A stretch of DNA of 64,000 nt from Fasciolopsis buskii (lineage: Eukaryota; Platyhelminthes; Trematoda; Plagiorchiida; Fasciolidae): NCBI GenBank assembly GCA_008360955.1, contig LUCM01003402.1:305267-369266 (forward strand), in the 5' to 3' direction. Numbering within the stretch: the first letter of the stretch is position 1; every line of letters starts with the position of its first letter. The position numbers and the translations under genes were made by a program. The notes under the pieces are model-generated. The model saw nothing but the letters and a program-made list of their open reading frames with translations, was not told the origin of the DNA and made no database searches. Shown here one piece after another: positions 22,187-35,039 of the stretch.

Positions 22187-24900
22187 GTATTGTATTGTAT
22201 TGCATCGTATTGCATAGACTTTTGCGTACAATAAATGATGTCACATTTCAGTCAAAAAATGTAAGGGTAAAAATAAAATAGAGAAATAAAGAAAATAGAA
22301 GTACACTCATCACCTAGTAAAAAAATATAAAAACTCACAGAGGAATAATCGTTGCACATAATGATATATTCCCCATGAATTCGGTCACGGTTTGTCAAAA
22401 TTCATGCTAAATACGGGACAATGGAGTTCCTATCGGTATTGATTCTAGAGGGTATGGAACGAAAAGCAGATCGTGTAGCAATATGAGAGCGACACTTTGA
22501 AAGATCCTGGTGCAGAGGATGCGTGGGATCTGAAAGTATTTTGTGCGCGAATTTCTCACATGCTGATAAATGCTGATCGCATAGATTAAGGGTCAATTCA
22601 GTTAGTGGTACGAAGGACATACAGCTGGTAACTGATAGCCCCCGGCGAAGAATTTAAAAAAAACCTGGAGATATAGCTGGAGAAGAGTAAAGAAGGAGTG
22701 GAAAAACACATTGGTATACAAGTCGGGAGATGGTGCTTCGTTTCATTTTGCAGTGTCAAAGCTTCCTGATTTGCAATGACAACCGTCGGAGATTCTTTAC
22801 ACAAGTAGAAGTTCACTTCATACTTTTATCAGTAGTAACTCCTAGATATTTCACAGAATCAACCCTGGTAAGAGTTTTGAGTTGATGGAAGACGTTTCGG
22901 AAGGGTAGACCTGCCGGGAGAGAGAACAGACATTCGAAACATTTAGATGTGTTGGAATTTAAACCAGATCGTACAGAGAAATCGCAAGCAGAAGATAGGT
23001 CGTTGGAGAAACTTTGAAAATCGTCATTCATCGAAATAGCTCAAAACAGGGCAACATCAGCACTCTTAAACAGATGACGGCGGAGCTCGCTGGTAAGTCA
23101 CCGACGTAAGCAGAGAAGAGAAACGGTGAAAGAACAGCACCGTGTAACACTTCTGAGTTGTTAATCAACGGTATTTTTAAACTTCACTGTCCATCCGTGT
23201 GCAGTGGGCTCGGTTAGTAAATTGATCAGACAGCAATGCTAATAAAGAACTGAGACACCCAGATGTTTGTTGTCTGTAGAGTAGGGAGGACCGTAGGACA
23301 GAGTCAAACGCCGCCGAATAGTCTGGAAAGGCATGTGTTATTCTGCATTACATGATGAAATTGCAAAAGCTAAGATAATCACACTTCAGTCAACGGTAAT
23401 ATACAGAAATAAGGGCAATAAACATGCGTCATTAAGTAAGAAGATTTTGGAACATGTTTCTCAGGCGTTGATGTGCAAGTAACTGATTATCCATAAGATG
23501 GTCAATCGGAACAGAAAAACAGGGGTATAGATAGCAATACCTCAGTTAGATATGCTGAAATCATTGTGAGTAGACAAAGGAAGGAGGGCAATAAAATAAG
23601 ACAGAAATAGCAAATGTGTACAAAAGAATTGATAACAGTTTGCTTTGCTCCAAACTATCTGTCTGTGCTTTTGCAAGACAAGTACTGTATTCGTTTTATA
23701 CAGCCAAAGTCATGGAAGGGACATCATAAAATAGTACAAATAGCACCATATTCAACTATCGGAACGGAGACAGCTTTGACAACGGAATGTTTACTTTGGA
23801 AAGACAAGCGGGAAGGGTTAAAATGCACTCGGAATATCTAAGTGTAGTAAGATGAAAGCCGGGTTGAAAAGTAAAGATTTAAGTATTGTACAAAATTCGC
23901 AGATGATGCGAAGTCCAAATGAGCGGAAATTGATTGTTGAAATAAGATTTCATCCATATATTGAAGAACTTGCAGAGGTGCACGAGGAGACTAGTCGTTA
24001 AAATTGTGCAAATGATCAACTCGCTGAATAACGTCGGAGGTATCACATAGGGGTCTGGCTAAGGAATAATCAAGTTTGATTGGTTGAGTTATATTAAAAA
24101 GCAGTATAAAAACGAGACATTCAAACGACTCAGGCGTATGTAGAAAAACAAGATAATGGGACCAAAGTAAAGAGATGCTGTGTGTTGATTTCACAGACCT
24201 TTTAGGAGCGAATTGCCCGAGTGCGACGGCTGCACATCTTTTCCGCTTGTGTGAAAATTAGAATGGGTCATTAGGGATAACAAAGAAGAAAGAGGAACGG
24301 CCGAGAACAGCATGCTCAGCTAATATAACCACAGAAAAGGTAACGGCAAGGGGATGAAATCAATTTGAAGTGTTTAACGTTTCGTTTTTGGTCGGGGGAA
24401 CCAGAGGCGTAGATTTCCAGGGAGCCAGGATGACACCAGTAGCAAGATTTGTTGCCGATAACATTCATAACATTCAAGAGAAAACTTGTTTCCAATCTGA
24501 ATAAGTAAAACGGGCTGTTCAGATGCGGTTTATTAGAATCGAAGAAGTGTGAATATCACTCCTCCTGAAATATCAGTCATTATGCCAGAGTACGGGTGAA
24601 CATACGAGACCTTCAGAATATCAATAGCTTTAACTACATCTGTTAGTCGGCGACCAAATCCGTTATCTGCGTAGGAGCCCTCGAGAATGCCAAAGAAGTT
24701 TGCTGTCAGCAGAATCCCGAAGTTGACTGGTGAAAGACGAGTTCAATCGTTTTATCTCATGTTCGACCAAAATGGAGTACTATTGCGCAGAATTTCGGTT
24801 ATGAAGAAAAAATCCAATTTCCATCAGCTGCCTTAGGGATTTAAGTAGGATGGAAGCTAAACTACCTATGTTATATAATACGAATTTACTCGGACAGAAT
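22187..24900 (-). mobile_element. CR1/Jockey-like non-LTR retrotransposon, decayed
   Basis: Read on the minus strand, the element runs from an endonuclease-like start near 24.9 kb (an N-I-G-S-L peptide, the position of the usual N-x-R-S-L motif) through reverse transcriptase to a 3' end of short repeats (TACAATACAATA-type) at 22187 rather than poly(A). The 3' UTR and the last coding residues are shared with the copies at 27.7 and 63.4 kb. Frameshifts and stops break the frame throughout, so it is inactive. The exact 5' end was not located. Confidence 0.75.
22402..23400 (-). pseudogene. reverse transcriptase pseudogene of the LINE
   Basis: Successive RT blocks are legible in different frames of the minus strand. 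A D-Y-S-A-A-F-D block (motif A, 23303-23323) comes first. Then G-A-V-L-S-P-F-L-F-S-A-Y-V-G-D-L-P (motif B and following, ~23092-23142). The catalytic Y-A-D-D position is decayed to S-A-D-V (~23060). Then V-K-Y-L-G-V-T (motif D/E, ~22840). The C-terminal tail N-S-I-V-P-Y-L-A ends with TGA at 22402. Enzymes of this type copy the element RNA at the target site. Loss of the second catalytic Asp plus frameshifts mean no activity. Confidence 0.8.
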
Positions 24901-27367
24901 AAGTCAAATAATTCATTCAGCCGCTTTGTGAATCAGTTAGGCTCGTGGATGAAGTATTCAAAAGAAAACAAAGAAGAAATTATCGAGAAGGGTCTTTGAA
25001 GCAGATTATTTTCTGGATACAGTATTCTTGTCCTAGTTTTGACGTGCCCTTTTCTGGCAAATAAGTGGTGTGCAGAATGCTGGTGAGTTGCATGTATAAT
25101 TGAAATGAGTGATCACTGGACGAAACGGGGATTTGCGGTCAGAAAGAAAGAACACGGGAATAATTACTGAGCATTTTGTCAAAAATTACGACGTCCCTGG
25201 AAGGGACAACACGTAGTTCAGCCAAAACAACGGTGAGTAAGGAAGAACTGGGAGCAATAAGGAACTAAGCAGCCAGAGAGTGATGGAACAAGAACAGGTA
25301 TGAACATATCGCGGAATAGGTTATTGCGCAGGGGAAAAAGGGAAACTCCGGGCAAATTGGCATCCCAATGCGAGTCAGCACAACTAATGAAGAAAATGAA
25401 CACAGTTCCCGGATCGCTTGCCCTTGATTTAGTTTGGAATACCGTTGTCCGTCTTCATTTTGTATTAATTTCTATTCTGACGAGAACGAGGAAATTTTTC
25501 GAGGTTGTTACCGATATTTTTGTTCTTCCTGGATTCTCGACTATAAACCACACGTAAGCTTGAATGAATGGAAGAGTTCATAACACTGATTAACCTAGGT
25601 GTTCTGTCAAGCTAGAACAAGTGTGATACACAGCACTTCATGGCAATCAGCACGCGTGTGTGACTTAGGCCAGGTCAATTTCGACCAACGTAGGAACCAA
25701 GCCGTGGGAATGATGAAACAGAACTAAAATCAATAAAAGTTTCCTTAAAATAACAAGTTCTCGACTTCATGGAGAAACTATATGAGTAGTTACAGGTTGC
25801 AGTGTCGAACTAGCGTATTTTAGGACAGCCAATAGAAGGGTGCGGTTTAAAAGCCAGCAATTCCAGTTAGTGTTTTTGTTTGGTTATAAAATGCGGATTA
25901 GCAAGCATTACATTTTATAGCTTGAATTCTGGCATAGTGTAATTTTTTTCAGTTTTCGTTCGACTAGATAGTATCCTCATTCCCTTGAGGTTACATGGCT
26001 ACGGGCATCTATTGTGACTCATAGAAACTAGAGACAATTGCTCTAACGTGAATAAACACTAACCAACTTTCACCAGTTGAATTCACAGGGATGGATGCCA
26101 GAGCGTTCTCGAGAACTTCAGCCGACGTGTTGCCTCATTTGCATGTGACAAATGACATGTATCTGGCTCTAGAACGGCATAAAGAAATGCGATTCTTTAG
26201 TAGTGAGACAAACATTTCGTACATTATTTTGTGTCCAGTTACTGAATGCTCGCCGTCTGCCATTATGTGAACGCATGGACTGACGCTTACGAAGAACTTC
26301 CGGCCAAAACACTAGGTAGGTACGTCAGTAATCCGAACTAAGAGGTGGTGAATCGGGTCTCGTACGAGCCACATCGGTTCCTGAGCACGAACTCAGTCCA
26401 AGATTGATATGCGCGCACAGCCGCATCAGTCTGTGGGCGCAACTGATAGTGAAAAAACCAAAGGTAGTGGCTTGGAAAGCATCCGATATCCAATAAGACT
26501 CAAAGTCACATACTACGTACTGTGCGTGCCTTTAACGCTTGTGTCAAGTAGGAATAATCGTCTAGTAATATGTGCTCATGTGACGAGACCTAACGCAGAA
26601 CACATCAAAAGTTCAGTGTTACTTGTTACTTATCTCCTCATATTAGTAGGTTCTCCTGGGCGACCTGATAGCTGCTAATGAGATCGAGACTAAACGAGCC
26701 GTTATATTCACACTTTCCATTAGAGATTAGCTGAAAAATGACACCGAATAAATGGATAGTAGTAAGGAAAACTGGAGAGGTCCGAGGTAATTCTATGGGT
26801 GCTTCCCTGAAAATTCAAGAAAGTATTCCATTATATGCAGTTTAAATTTAATCTCACTTTTATACTGCGGCAAAACCGTATACAATATAACTGACAGTAA
26901 ACAAATTACAAATAAAAACCTATTGAGAAGAGATTCTGAGGTAACTAAATACAATTCGATCTCAAGTTACCCTGTAAAGATTGATTCGACCTAATTTACA
27001 GAATTCACAGCATATTCAATATATGGACTAAAGCAAAATGCAATCCTTACCGGAAAACTGATCAGAACAATGGTATCTCGTGTACCGCTACTCAAAGTTT
27101 GACATCGAAGTTTTTGAGAACTGGAGGCAATCATTTTACAGCAAAGCTTCGAGATATACCAAAAGTCTGACAATAAACTACTGGATTTATGTGGGGAAGC
27201 ATCAAGTCCTAAGTATGAAAAACAATCTAGAATGAAAGGTTTTCGCCGGGAAGCCACGAGCAAAATGTGGTGTTCCTCAGCAAAATGCATCGAATGAAGG
27301 TCTAAAAATTGGTTAAAAGTAACAAAGGGTCGGTTATTATTAAGCCAAAGCGATTGTGTAGTTTCAC
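24901..27367. other. non-coding stretch, possibly the outer part of the LINE
   Basis: 24.9-25.4 kb may be the 5' part of the LINE but has no motif I can name. From 25.4 kb on nothing is recognised. The 133-codon minus frame at 26991-27392 is within chance length and overlaps a repeat end. Confidence 0.4.
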
Positions 27368-27432
27368 GAAGTAATTCATCACATAACACCACCGTTCATC
27401 TAGCCATCATGAAACCATGGAAGCATTGACAT
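27368..27432 (-). repeat. foldback family A end fragment
   Basis: GTAATTCATCACATAACACCACCG...CATCATGAAACCATGGAAGCATTGA resembles the outer end of the left arm (AATTCACCATGTGATATCATTGCTCAACTCACCATAAAGAAACTATGGAGA). Diverged and short. Confidence 0.45.
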
Positions 27433-27722
27433 TTATATAACAGTGACTAGTTTCGTAAAAGGTCCGATGACTTTGCCTTGCGAAATATCACCTCTAAAGC
27501 GGTCTCCCAGGCGATGTTTTCAATGTCACTGTCTGCGAATCACTGGTTATCTGACCGGTCCTCCAAGCTGGGATTCTATCAAAGCGGTGCATCGGCCTAC
27601 CGAGACTGCTCTGGGATTGGCGCAATAGACGGGTTTGCAATGTGTTGCAGAAAAAGCGGTATTTAGGCTGGGGTTACTTGTAACTTGCAAGTAGTTAAAA
27701 TCGTACTTTATAATTATCACGG

Positions 27723-28002
27723 CATTGCATTGTACTGTATGGCACTGTATAGACTTTTGCGTACAATAAATAATGCCCAATAATGTCAAAAAATATAAGG
27801 GTAAAAATAAAATAGGGAAAGAAATTAATAACTGAAATAAAAAAGCACTCATCGCCTCGTAAATAACATGGAAGATTTTATTTAGGAATAATCATAACGC
27901 AGGAATTCGGCTGAAATCCGGTCACGGTTTGTCAAAATCCGTGAGAAATATGGGACAGTGAAGTTCCTGCAGATATTGATTCTGGAGGATATGGAACGAA
28001 AA
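27723..28002 (-). mobile_element. 5'-truncated copy of the CR1-like LINE
   Basis: Shares with 22187-22470 the series CTGTATAGACTTTTGCGTACAATAAATAATG, ATAAGGGTAAAAATAAAATAGGGAAA, GGAATAATCATAACGC and GGTCACGGTTTGTCAAAATCC, then the last coding block up to GGATATGGAACGAAAA. Homology stops at ~28002, giving a ~280 bp copy with only the 3' end, as expected from incomplete reverse transcription. Confidence 0.8.
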
Positions 28003-28689
28003 TTATGACATATTGTCGGTCCACCTACCACTGAAACGCTTGTCGTATTATATGCAATTGCATACTGTGCAGGATAAATTGTTTTTGGTTACTCCAAATG
28101 CTACTCTGCCGAATCCCAAGAACAGTAACCTGAAATATTAGGCTATACTTCAAAATCATTATAAAGCCTGATAATTTGCTTACTTCAAAAGCCCGTGATT
28201 GATAAGGACCCTATTTGAGTCGGATTCCCTTGCCTACTATTCCAGAGAGTCTAGCCGCTATGACATTTGCATTGAGATCGCTTAGGCCACAGAAAACTGT
28301 GTAACCCTAAGGTTTCCAAGCAGAGCACAAGAAGATGCCCGTGATGTAATTTATTAGTTTCCAGTGGACAACTATTAGTTGATATTGTTTGATTAGTGAA
28401 ATGAATATCAAATGGAAATTTTATACCAATGAAATCCCCGGTAAGGTTTGCGATTGTGCGTATTGCCATTCATTAACTAGATTAAAGTCACTAATGATAG
28501 TCCTATTCACCTGCGGAGACAGTTATTTCGATGTAATTGGTTGAAAGAAACCACGAACGTGGAATTGTGGACTTTGTGGTTTCCAGAAAAAGTGATAAAT
28601 GACCCTTGGGCATTCGGTTAAATATATTTAGTTTTGCCTTGAAGAGTGCAACTGTGAGAACCCAACGAACATAAGGTATCATCGTTTAC
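28003..28689. other. non-coding stretch, nothing recognised
   Basis: No frame, splice pair or repeat stands out. Confidence 0.4.
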
Positions 28690-29010
28690 CTAACCAATGA
28701 GGAACGGCAGAAGCATTGCTCAGTTGTTTCTTCCTTATTTGGACTCGTCAACGAAGCTTATTAACCGCTGCCGAACTGGGAACCGAACCGGGGGCGAATA
28801 AATGTAGGTCGAACTCCTTATCAATTGATCTGTTGGACAGACTCACAACGGCTTGCTCCATTTCATCACACGATGATATCCCACCTGCCAGTTACTGGTT
28901 TACATGGCCAAAGGACCGCTGGTGGAAAATCAGCTACTGATAGCTAGATCGCTTCTATGCAGGCAGTCTAGATATGACGAAGGCTTTGAGCGTGACCCAC
29001 AGAACTTGGC
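28690..29010. repeat. foldback family A, left arm plus inverted core
   Basis: A degraded left arm (GGAACGGCAGAAGCATTGCTCAG...GAACTGGGAACCGAACC) is followed by a core (TTTCATCACACGATGATATCCCACCTGCCAG...GCAGGCAGTCTAGATATGACGAAGGCTTTG). The core orientation is opposite to that in the 3.0 and 53 kb copies and the same as in the 49.7 kb copy. The right arm is missing. Confidence 0.6.
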
Positions 29011-31450
29011 TGCCTGATTAGTGGTAGTGGTAGGAGGTTGTACTGTTTGTGTATCTATTCATCATCTGGTATCTTCTTTCGACTCCCCGTTAGGAAACCA
29101 TGACAACAGTAAACAATATTATCGAATGAAATAATTTTACCGTTATTGGGAGCAAAACTTTGTGGGGAAAATCCACGATCACGCAATTATAATTGGTCTG
29201 GTGGAAGATATTTGGGGATAGAAAAATGACTTGCATGTGTCTGGGAGGGAGCCTGTAAGCGAGTGTTGCTTGATTAATGTCGATCTTCTAATGGGACCAC
29301 AATCTAGATGGATTTCCATGATACCAAACAAATTATGTCGGAACAGTTTCCAGGTGCGTCTCTTATTCACGATGGAGGAATAATTAGCAGATTTGGTGTG
29401 TACTTTGACAAATTAACTACACGTCACCCATATTATGTTAAATTCCATATGCGAAATTACTTTAGAGAAATTAAAAAGATGGTTCATAAAATGAATTCTG
29501 TATCGTTGGTACTCGAACATTCTACAGTCAGCACGACTGTTGGATAGCCAGTAGAATACCTGGCACAGTATGAGACGAATGTGAAGCGAATCTTGACTCA
29601 CACGTTGCAAGAGAACGAAAATGCCGAGACCTAAGTGGTTCAGTTAAAAGAACGACGACGAAATGGTTGCAAAGCTTTCTTATTGTTCCGGACAGACCAG
29701 AGTGACTGGCTGACCGTACTTTGCTAACTGAGACGGTTTCTTCTCAGCCTTGGTATTCGCTTGCACCGTATGAATCAAGATTCATTTCAGTACTCGGCTA
29801 TGCAGCAGTTACACGGGCTGCAGTATGCTCACACAGAGATTTACTGAAATTTTCCGGGATCATCGCATGCCGCAATTTAATCGCTTCTCATTTTTTAAAG
29901 TTATGACGGAAAAACGCTGATGGGCATTCATCTAGGAACCGGTAAATGTGATCACTGAAGTGCGATTGTCCAAAGCATGGAAAGCTGATCAGCCGATTGA
30001 ATTTAGAAGTTCATTTTTGCACCGGAACCGTATTACAAATGTTTTAATTGTATACCACTCCTGTCTTCTTAGTCTCCGTTGGGCCCAGACAGTTCAACCC
30101 GACTGTCTTTGACGAGATGACAAAGAGGAAAGATGGATGTAGATAGATGTGAAAAAATAATGGACCTGTGATCGAGATAAATTTACTACTTGAATTCTAT
30201 AAATGCATTTTTCACTTTCTCTGACTTATTACCTCTGGAACTGATGGTGTTACATGACGTTGGAATCATAGCCACGTGTAGTAAGTCCACTTCAAGTCAC
30301 GTGATACGATTCGGTACAGTCTCGTAGACGGCTGCGTAGACAACTAGCCAATGAGAGTCGTGGCGACAGACGATCGTGAAATTCAAACATGCCCGAATGC
30401 CATTAAACTGAATATATTCCACCAGTCGGGATCACCTACATTGTGTACAAATGTATGATTTATAAATAAAACCAAAACGTATTCCCCAGTTACTGCCAGC
30501 TGCTCGTTTGTTCCGGTCGCGTCCCTTGCATCAGTGTCTTCCTTATGAGTCTCGATGGCCCTTATGCGTGCATTATTGCCAATGGCTGAATCTTGCATCA
30601 TGACTTCAAGTACCAATATTACTTCACGATGATGAGTGCATAAATGTTTGTTAATATTGTAAGAATCTCTCTTGGTTTCGTTCGTTTTTTTTCCATCATG
30701 GTTAGAGTCAGCAAGAGAAATGATGGACTTTTGGAAAAAACCAAGTCCACCCCATGGAATCCGTATCTGAGTTTACCATAAGCAAATGGAATGACCTAAA
30801 ATATTGTCCATAAGCCATGAGTTGAGATCATTCGGATGTAGTTTGGGAGCCATACGCAACGAATGTCACGCTGTGGCTCATAGCTGTGAAATCACAGGAT
30901 GTATAGCAGAACCTGTTTGGGAAAAAGGCCTCCGGTCGTTTCCAGCACAGAACAGTTCAAACACAAACAAAGCTCAGGTATTGGGATCGATTTCCACGTA
31001 GATCTTCCAGTGACCAACTAAAACCTCCAGTCGATTTAGTTAAACAAATGATCAATTGAGGTTTTCTTTTGAACAGAAGATCATCTCCCGATCGTTCAAC
31101 TCGGTAGAGGATAGAATCGAAAAACCAGATTGTGCGGTATGAGGTATGTTTAGGGCTCTAAAGCATACCACTAATTGCAGGAATTATGTTGCTTCTATTT
31201 TTAGTTGTTTGATCACCGAAGGAGGTTCGTGTTGCAAAAGAAAACAAATTAAGAGCCTAACTTTATCCGTAGATTACAAAAGTGGCCATTTAAGGAACCT
31301 ATGCTATCCTTTGGTTAGCGAGTGAGTTGCGACTCATGCCGTTTGGTTCCAGCAAATCTGTGATACCAGAACTTCTAACATATTGATTAGGAAATTCAAT
31401 TCATTGTTTAATTTCACTCAACCGGCTGACTAGAGGCAACCAACCAATAG
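29011..31450. other. non-coding stretch with one weak minus frame
   Basis: A 77-codon minus frame at 30383-30616 is hydrophilic, then hydrophobic, and has a TGTAG|GTGATC donor-like site. No partner exon was found. The remainder shows no recognised feature. Confidence 0.4.
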
Positions 31451-31735
31451 CATCACACTTCCGTACCAACCAGCTATTTCAAATGCATTTACAATGGACA
31501 AATCTGGATAGACGTTACAACAACCAAACTCAGCCGGCAATTTGATGAACTACTGAATCACATGCAAGATCAATATCAAGCAGCTATTGCCGCTGTCTCC
31601 ACTTCCGAACCAATCCCACGTCAAACCAAACGTGATTCTGTATTTTCCATGCTTTCATACAGTCAATTTGATTCAATGCGCCACTTTTGGCCGCCTTGTC
31701 TCCGCACAACATCACCTGCTTTCCAGTTCAGTTGA
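31451..31735 (+). CDS. doubtful terminal exon or open frame
   Basis: An open frame of 94 codons follows a weak AG (CAACCAATAG) and ends at a TGA at 31733-31735. The peptide includes F-K-C-I-Y-N-G-Q-I-W-I-D-V, then L-S-R-Q-F-D-E-L-L-N-H-M-Q-D-Q-Y-Q-A-A, then K-R-D-S-V-F-S-M-L-S-Y. This looks helical and protein-like, but it lacks an in-frame ATG near its start. The acceptor lacks a good pyrimidine tract. No family recognised; chance is a real alternative. Confidence 0.3.
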   Translation, partial: HHTSVPTSYFKCIYNGQIWIDVTTTKLSRQFDELLNHMQDQYQAAIAAVSTSEPIPRQTKRDSVFSMLSYSQFDSMRHFWPPCLRTTSPAFQFS

Positions 31736-33256
31736 TCACGTAAACGCATGAAAAGCATCACTTGTATTGGTGCTCAAGCACACTATTATCTCTGATTCCC
31801 ACCAAATCGAAAGTTTTCTGATTATAGTCCCAATCTCAGTTCAAGAGACCTCATTCAGTCCTTAAACAACAAACTTATCCACCTCATTTAAGTAGTGAAT
31901 TCATCTAAACCACGGCCTTGATTGCCTGCCTATTTGCTGCATTGCTGGAATCCTCTCGTTCTCTGATTGCAATTATTGATAACTACTGTTCCAACCAATT
32001 AATTTCATGCAGTAGGGTATGAAATTATACAAGGACGACATTCACACACAAACATCGCACCCGCTTGTCAAGATGTGTTTTCATACATGAATCCATACGC
32101 ACACAAAAGAGTTGATGTTTGACGTATGGATCAAACAAGCTTGCTGAAACCCTTGCAAATCATAGTCTGCAAAACTCATTCCATATCTGTTGACGTTTTC
32201 ATACACTCGGCCAACCTGTAAGACAACGTGACTCTTTGTGTACCATAGACAGCTTCACAAAAATTACTATTTTTAATCAATTTTTCAATCGACTGTCTGT
32301 CAACGCATGTTGAGCACTCATTTCGCACTGGGTTAAACAGACGACGTGTCTATGCTACCACAGCCGGCTTGACAGCTTTGAAGAACTGAATTTTGTATAA
32401 TAGTCTATAGATACTCAAAGGGTATGGAGTATTGGCTGATCATTATCATTACCCGGGTTAGAGATGAATACAGCTGAGGTGACATCTCAGTGAATGAGTC
32501 GATCGATAATTTGGGCAAAACGCCGTAGGAGGAAGTCGGTGAGTAGTGATGGGTCAAATTAGTCAATCGAACGGTCGAGCATTGAGTATCGATCACAAAA
32601 GACTATCGTGGAAGCTATTCGTTTTGATTGATAACCGAACCTTGGGTCTGTTCGACTTGGTTTTTCTTACTCGAATTAATGCTAACTGGAGATAACGGTT
32701 GAAGAAAAAGAATCCATTAAGCATTCGCATCCGGAGTGGGCCAGACGTCTTTGTTCTATTATCAGTTACAAATCAAACCCATTGGGACATTCGATCATTG
32801 AGAAGAGATTAACTGACTATGGGCGAACGAAGTATGCGGTCGTGTCCAATCACTAGTTCAAAACGGTCAAGATAGTCAAAGTTAATGAGCACCACTTGAC
32901 TGAAGTAGGGTTTTATGGATCGTGCCTAGTCACCAAACATTTTCCCCAAATGATGGTGAATATTCGCTACCTAAATGTTAAATTAATTGATGGGAAATTT
33001 ATGAAAATATCGTCGACCTGTTTTATCTCTTCAAAATGATTTGGACGCAAAGACATAACAAATCCAACCGATCATGGCTGGACAAAAATGTCACTGGTTA
33101 ACTTGGTCCAACATCCAATAGCAACTAAGTTCGATACTAATCAACAAAACGGGTTTAAAATTCACCTTGGTTGAACTAGTCACCAGTGATTCGAGCTGTG
33201 TTCACATGCATCGATGAATGGTTCCAAAACTTTCTTCACTTAACTGTCTGGGTTTT
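31736..33256. other. non-coding stretch, nothing firm
   Basis: Region 32.6-33.15 kb reads like old retroelement sequence (long patches without microsatellites, no frame), but no motif is legible. Confidence 0.35.
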
Positions 33257-33440
33257 CGACTCAAACTTTCATGCACAAAACCTCAAGTTATCCGGATAAC
33301 ATTACACTCGAGAATTCTCAGACTCGAGTCTTGCTCACATTGGTGTTCACGAGGCGTGCATTACCTCCATCAGAATGTCCAACTGGAAGACATGCGTGGT
33401 GTCACTGTGTCACTGAGTTAAATTTAAGTTGTTGGCCTCA
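33257..33440 (-). repeat. SINE-like repeat, family C (minus copy)
   Basis: Reverse complement of the 35.7 kb copy. The shared block is CTTTCATGCACAAAACCTCAAGTTATCCGGATAACATTACACTCGAGAATTCTCAGACTCGAGTCTTG, and weaker similarity continues through GGCGTGCATTACCTCCATC. The tRNA-like head is degraded. Confidence 0.7.
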
Positions 33441-33564
33441 GTGGCAACCACCAGTGTCCGACAACCTTGAGGAAGGACACGGTACATGTTCCGTTAACTC
33501 CATGTCAAGTCTTCTGCCAAGGATGGGTGTATCTCCATACTAGTCTGCTTCGAGTTTGATAATG

Positions 33565-33701
33565 TCTATATAGAGCTCACAATTACTTGTAAATAGTGTG
33601 TGGAAGTAGTGTTTTCTTCGCTTAGAGCCCGAATGGCGGTCAGCCAAGCAAGGCAACACCAATCCCATACACTATTCACAAGTAATTGTGAATTCTACAT
33701 A
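33565..33701. repeat. short foldback element (hairpin) 1
   Basis: Arms of ~57 nt: TATATAGAGCTCACAATTACTTGTAAATAGTGTGTGG... on the left against the reverse complement of ...CCATACACTATTCACAAGTAATTGTGAATTCTACATA on the right. The loop is about 22 nt. Imperfect but obvious pairing. Could be a MITE or a hairpin transcript source. No coding content. Confidence 0.75.
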
Positions 33702-34731
33702 GTGATTCCTAAGTTATGTCATCACAACATCTGTGAAGCCGTTGGATTTCGGTTTGCATAATCTGAGTCTTACTCTGAACGCAGAACTAGGGGGTTCATT
33801 CTAAATTCATTAGCAAGTACTGCTGAAAAACCTCTATGTAGTTGACGACAACGTAAACAGTATCCGTGTTATCTACCATTAAGTTAATCACTCACAGTTT
33901 AAATGGACCGTCCCACAGAGGCCAAGGCTGCCGTTTTACTTCTGTTAGTACTACTACTACTACCAATACTATTGGTATTAGTATCATGGCAGCGTGTTGA
34001 CCTTATGCGAACTTCAATTGTTCATTATTGATAACTTGTTAAGAATACGTTTTCACACCGGAACGGATCAAACATCAAGGGTATTGCAAGGACAAATCAA
34101 TTGACCGCTTGTTAGTTGACAAAACTGCACGACCAAACCAACAGTGCTCGTGAATTTGAGCAAGTTAATTTGTTTTATATTGGAATAGTCAATGCAACCT
34201 GAAGCAGGTTTTCACAGAACGAAATTTATTTTCGGATTACACAGCCACTATCAATAGCATTATCAGTAGTGTTATTACTTTCCACCTTATTATTGCCTAT
34301 CTTCTCCAGTTGATTGATCTGAACGAAGTCAATTCGGTTTCGATTGAAAGCATTCAATTTTCCTAACAAGTTTTCTCATTTAAATCTCTGAAAATGTGAG
34401 CCGGGAGTGAGTCCACCTGAGAAACACAAGGTGATGTTTATTGTCAATTGGTTAAGGTATGCCTCCAGAAAGATATCACATAGCCCAGCACAGTTAGCTT
34501 GTGTTTGTCGATAAAACGGCAAAAATTCCTTGATTGATTCGATTGCATTGATGGATTTAAAACCAGCTGCTGGGGGGTACCAACGCAAAGATCGCTGGAT
34601 AGGAAGATACAATGAAAGCACACTGAATGAACTAAATTGGTCTAGTGTTTTCGAGGAAATTTTGTCGTTCTCTTACGTTAAATGTGAGCAGCGCGAGAAC
34701 TTGCTTTAGATAGAGATTCTTTACTATTCAG
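33702..34731. other. non-coding stretch with short palindromic tracts
   Basis: Contains a CTA/TAC-repeat with a small palindrome (33950-33985, TACCAATACTATTGGTATTA). No exon recognised before the acceptor at 34731. Confidence 0.4.
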
Positions 34732-34807
34732 CTTTTGGATGTCGTTGGTGTGCGAGATATCCACCAGTTATGCGATTAACCCTCCTTCGTCATCAGACGA
34801 AGTCAGT
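34732..34807 (+). CDS. candidate exon joined to 35040-35270
   Basis: The acceptor GATTCTTTACTATTCAG ends at 34731 and the donor CAGT|GTGAGA starts at 34808. In the frame that enters in phase 2 and leaves in phase 0 it codes 25 residues, with C-E-I-S-T-S-Y, then N-P-P-S-S-S-D-E-V-S. The phase-0 exit agrees with the phase-0 entry of the next candidate exon, across a 232-nt intron. Family unknown. Phase agreement alone has a one-in-three chance of being accidental. Confidence 0.35.
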
Positions 34808-35039
34808 GTGAGATCTCTCAGCCGACCGTTCAGATTTTCGAGTTGGCGCTTTATTTTTAATTGATCCATCAACTATCTATGCGGGGAGTCTATGCTTAAG
34901 GAAATTGAAATGTTGAGTGCTTTTTATCCAACTGTATAGCGGGGAAAGAGGATCTAGGGAAGACTGACTCTCTGTCTGTTCGCCAGGAGCATTTGGGTGC
35001 CCGAAGTCCCACCGAATGTAAAACGTTTTCTTCGTGCAG

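Noticed and set aside
26991..27392. 133-codon minus frame as a gene
   Set aside because: Length expected several times by chance. Its end overlaps a repeat fragment, and no flanking exon fits.
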